Shown: in pieces, positions 5,164 to 5,754 of the stretch
How the letters are laid out: each line of letters opens with the position of its first letter
How positions within the stretch are numbered: the first letter of the stretch is position 1
From: Vulcanimicrobiota bacterium
GTDB lineage: Bacteria; Vulcanimicrobiota; Vulcanimicrobiia; Vulcanimicrobiales; Vulcanimicrobiaceae
DNA length: 5,754 nucleotides
Assembly: GCA_013043945.1 (NCBI GenBank)
Contig: JABEUW010000077.1
Coordinates: 1-5,754 of the forward strand
Direction of reading: 5' to 3'
Notes under the pieces: generated by a model
The model's input: the letters and a program-made list of their open reading frames with translations, nothing else
The model's database searches: none
What the model was told of the DNA's origin: nothing
Position numbers and translations under genes: made by a program

Positions 5164-5754
5164 CTACTCCGCAATGGTTTTTACGATCGCACGCGCCCGC
5201 GCGACGATCTCTTCATCGACGCCAAGCAGGCTCGCGAGCGCGAGGGCATCGGAGCTCTCGCGGCGATCCTCCGAGACCTCCTCGATGCGGTAATCCATGC
5301 AATCGGCGAGCACCGCAAGCAATCGCTCGATATCGGCGCCCGGGCTCTGCGTGGGAATGCCGCGCAAACCACGCACCGCAAAATGTCGCGCTCCTGCGGC
5401 GGCGGCGACGCCGGCGAGATGGGTCGCGGCGATAATCTCCGCGCCGCGTTCGCGTGCCGCATGCAACGATGCGACCAGGATCGCAAAGCTCTCTCGCGGC
5501 GTCGTCGTGCGGGCAAATTCATCGACCAGCAAAAGTGCACGCGGCGCGAGGGCGGCGAAGGCATCGCGCAATCGCACCGCCTCTCCGGCGAACGAGGAAA
5601 GCAACCCGCCGCGGCTCTCGTCGTCGGGGCCGATCCCAAGCCAGCGAATCATCGGCGGCAGCGCGAGCCGCGCGCGCTGCGCGGGGACCGGTAGCCCCAT
5701 CGAAGCGCAGAGCGAGATAAAGCCGACGGTGCGCAACGCGACCGATTTTCCGCC
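5164..5754 (-). CDS. kamC: MutS-like ATPase, probable lysine 5,6-aminomutase reactivase KamC (C-terminal part)
   Basis: The frame enters from the right edge, so the N-terminus is missing; 196 residues are visible. The first visible residues GGKSVALRTVGF are the end of a MutS-family Walker A loop. RGGLLSSFAGE follows, like the SxSTF region of MutS. The Walker B motif is ALLLVDEFARTTTP, then IIAATHLAGV with the conserved His switch, and finally DCMDYRIEEVSEDRRESSDALALASLLGVDEEIV, a tail resembling KamC and not canonical MutS. MutS usually has DELGRGTST and a different C-terminus, and MutS2 would continue into a Smr domain, whereas this frame stops soon after the ATPase core. KamC is known from lysine fermentation clusters, where with KamB it is thought to reactivate the adenosylcobalamin/PLP enzyme lysine 5,6-aminomutase. 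The adjacent kce supports this. I see no evidence for a mismatch repair role. Confidence 0.8.
   Translation of the reverse strand, partial: GGKSVALRTVGFISLCASMGLPVPAQRARLALPPMIRWLGIGPDDESRGGLLSSFAGEAVRLRDAFAALAPRALLLVDEFARTTTPRESFAILVASLHAARERGAEIIAATHLAGVAAAAGARHFAVRGLRGIPTQSPGADIERLLAVLADCMDYRIEEVSEDRRESSDALALASLLGVDEEIVARARAIVKTIAE

Noticed and set aside
4351..5694. 447-codon open frame on the plus strand
   Set aside because: It lies antisense to kce and the KamC-like gene, both of which have clear motifs. The translation is rich in Arg, Asp and His without domain patterns, as expected from the reverse of GC-rich coding DNA.
5164..5754. DNA mismatch repair protein MutS or MutS2
   Set aside because: The Walker B surroundings and C-terminal tail differ from canonical MutS, there is no Smr extension, and the neighbour is kce. 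KamC explains the context better.

Overview
The window is dense, GC-rich bacterial DNA. Every supported gene lies on the minus strand, so transcription runs from high to low coordinates. Bacterial origin is indicated by a tRNA gene with an encoded CCA end, a sigma70-type promoter, Shine-Dalgarno sites and operon-like spacing. The codon usage (many GCG, TCG, CTC and CGC codons) and the repeat family suggest a GC-rich environmental lineage. I cannot name a phylum with confidence.

Right part (5754 down to 2339) is one apparent operon of four genes. (1) The C-terminal part of a MutS-like ATPase that best fits KamC, the reactivase ATPase of lysine 5,6-aminomutase. (2) A complete beta-keto acid cleavage enzyme best called Kce, with its zinc ligands intact. 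(3, 4) Two dipeptide/oligopeptide-type ABC transporter permeases (DppB-like and DppC-like). KamC beside Kce points to fermentative lysine degradation: lysine, beta-lysine, 3,5-diaminohexanoate, 5-amino-3-oxohexanoate, then Kce cleavage with acetyl-CoA to acetoacetate and 3-aminobutyryl-CoA. The other pathway genes (kamA, kamB, kamD/E, kdd, kal) are not in the window and would be expected upstream, beyond 5754, if the pathway is complete.

Middle (2340 to 2007) holds a tRNA-Leu(GAG) gene 24 nt after the last permease gene. A well-formed promoter for it overlaps the permease stop region. After the tRNA come a weak terminator-like hairpin and a 111-bp intergenic repeat with imperfect inverted ends and two nested hairpins.

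Left part (2006 to 1) holds cobB/cbiA (cobyrinate a,c-diamide synthase), a small single-pass proline-rich protein, and the start of an SPFH/Band 7 protein. The last two overlap by one base (TAATG), so they are probably translationally coupled. CobB serves the corrin pathway, whose end product adenosylcobalamin is the cofactor of lysine 5,6-aminomutase. That fits the right-hand operon, although the two blocks are separated by the tRNA and the repeat.

No CRISPR array, insertion sequence, transposase or phage gene was seen.
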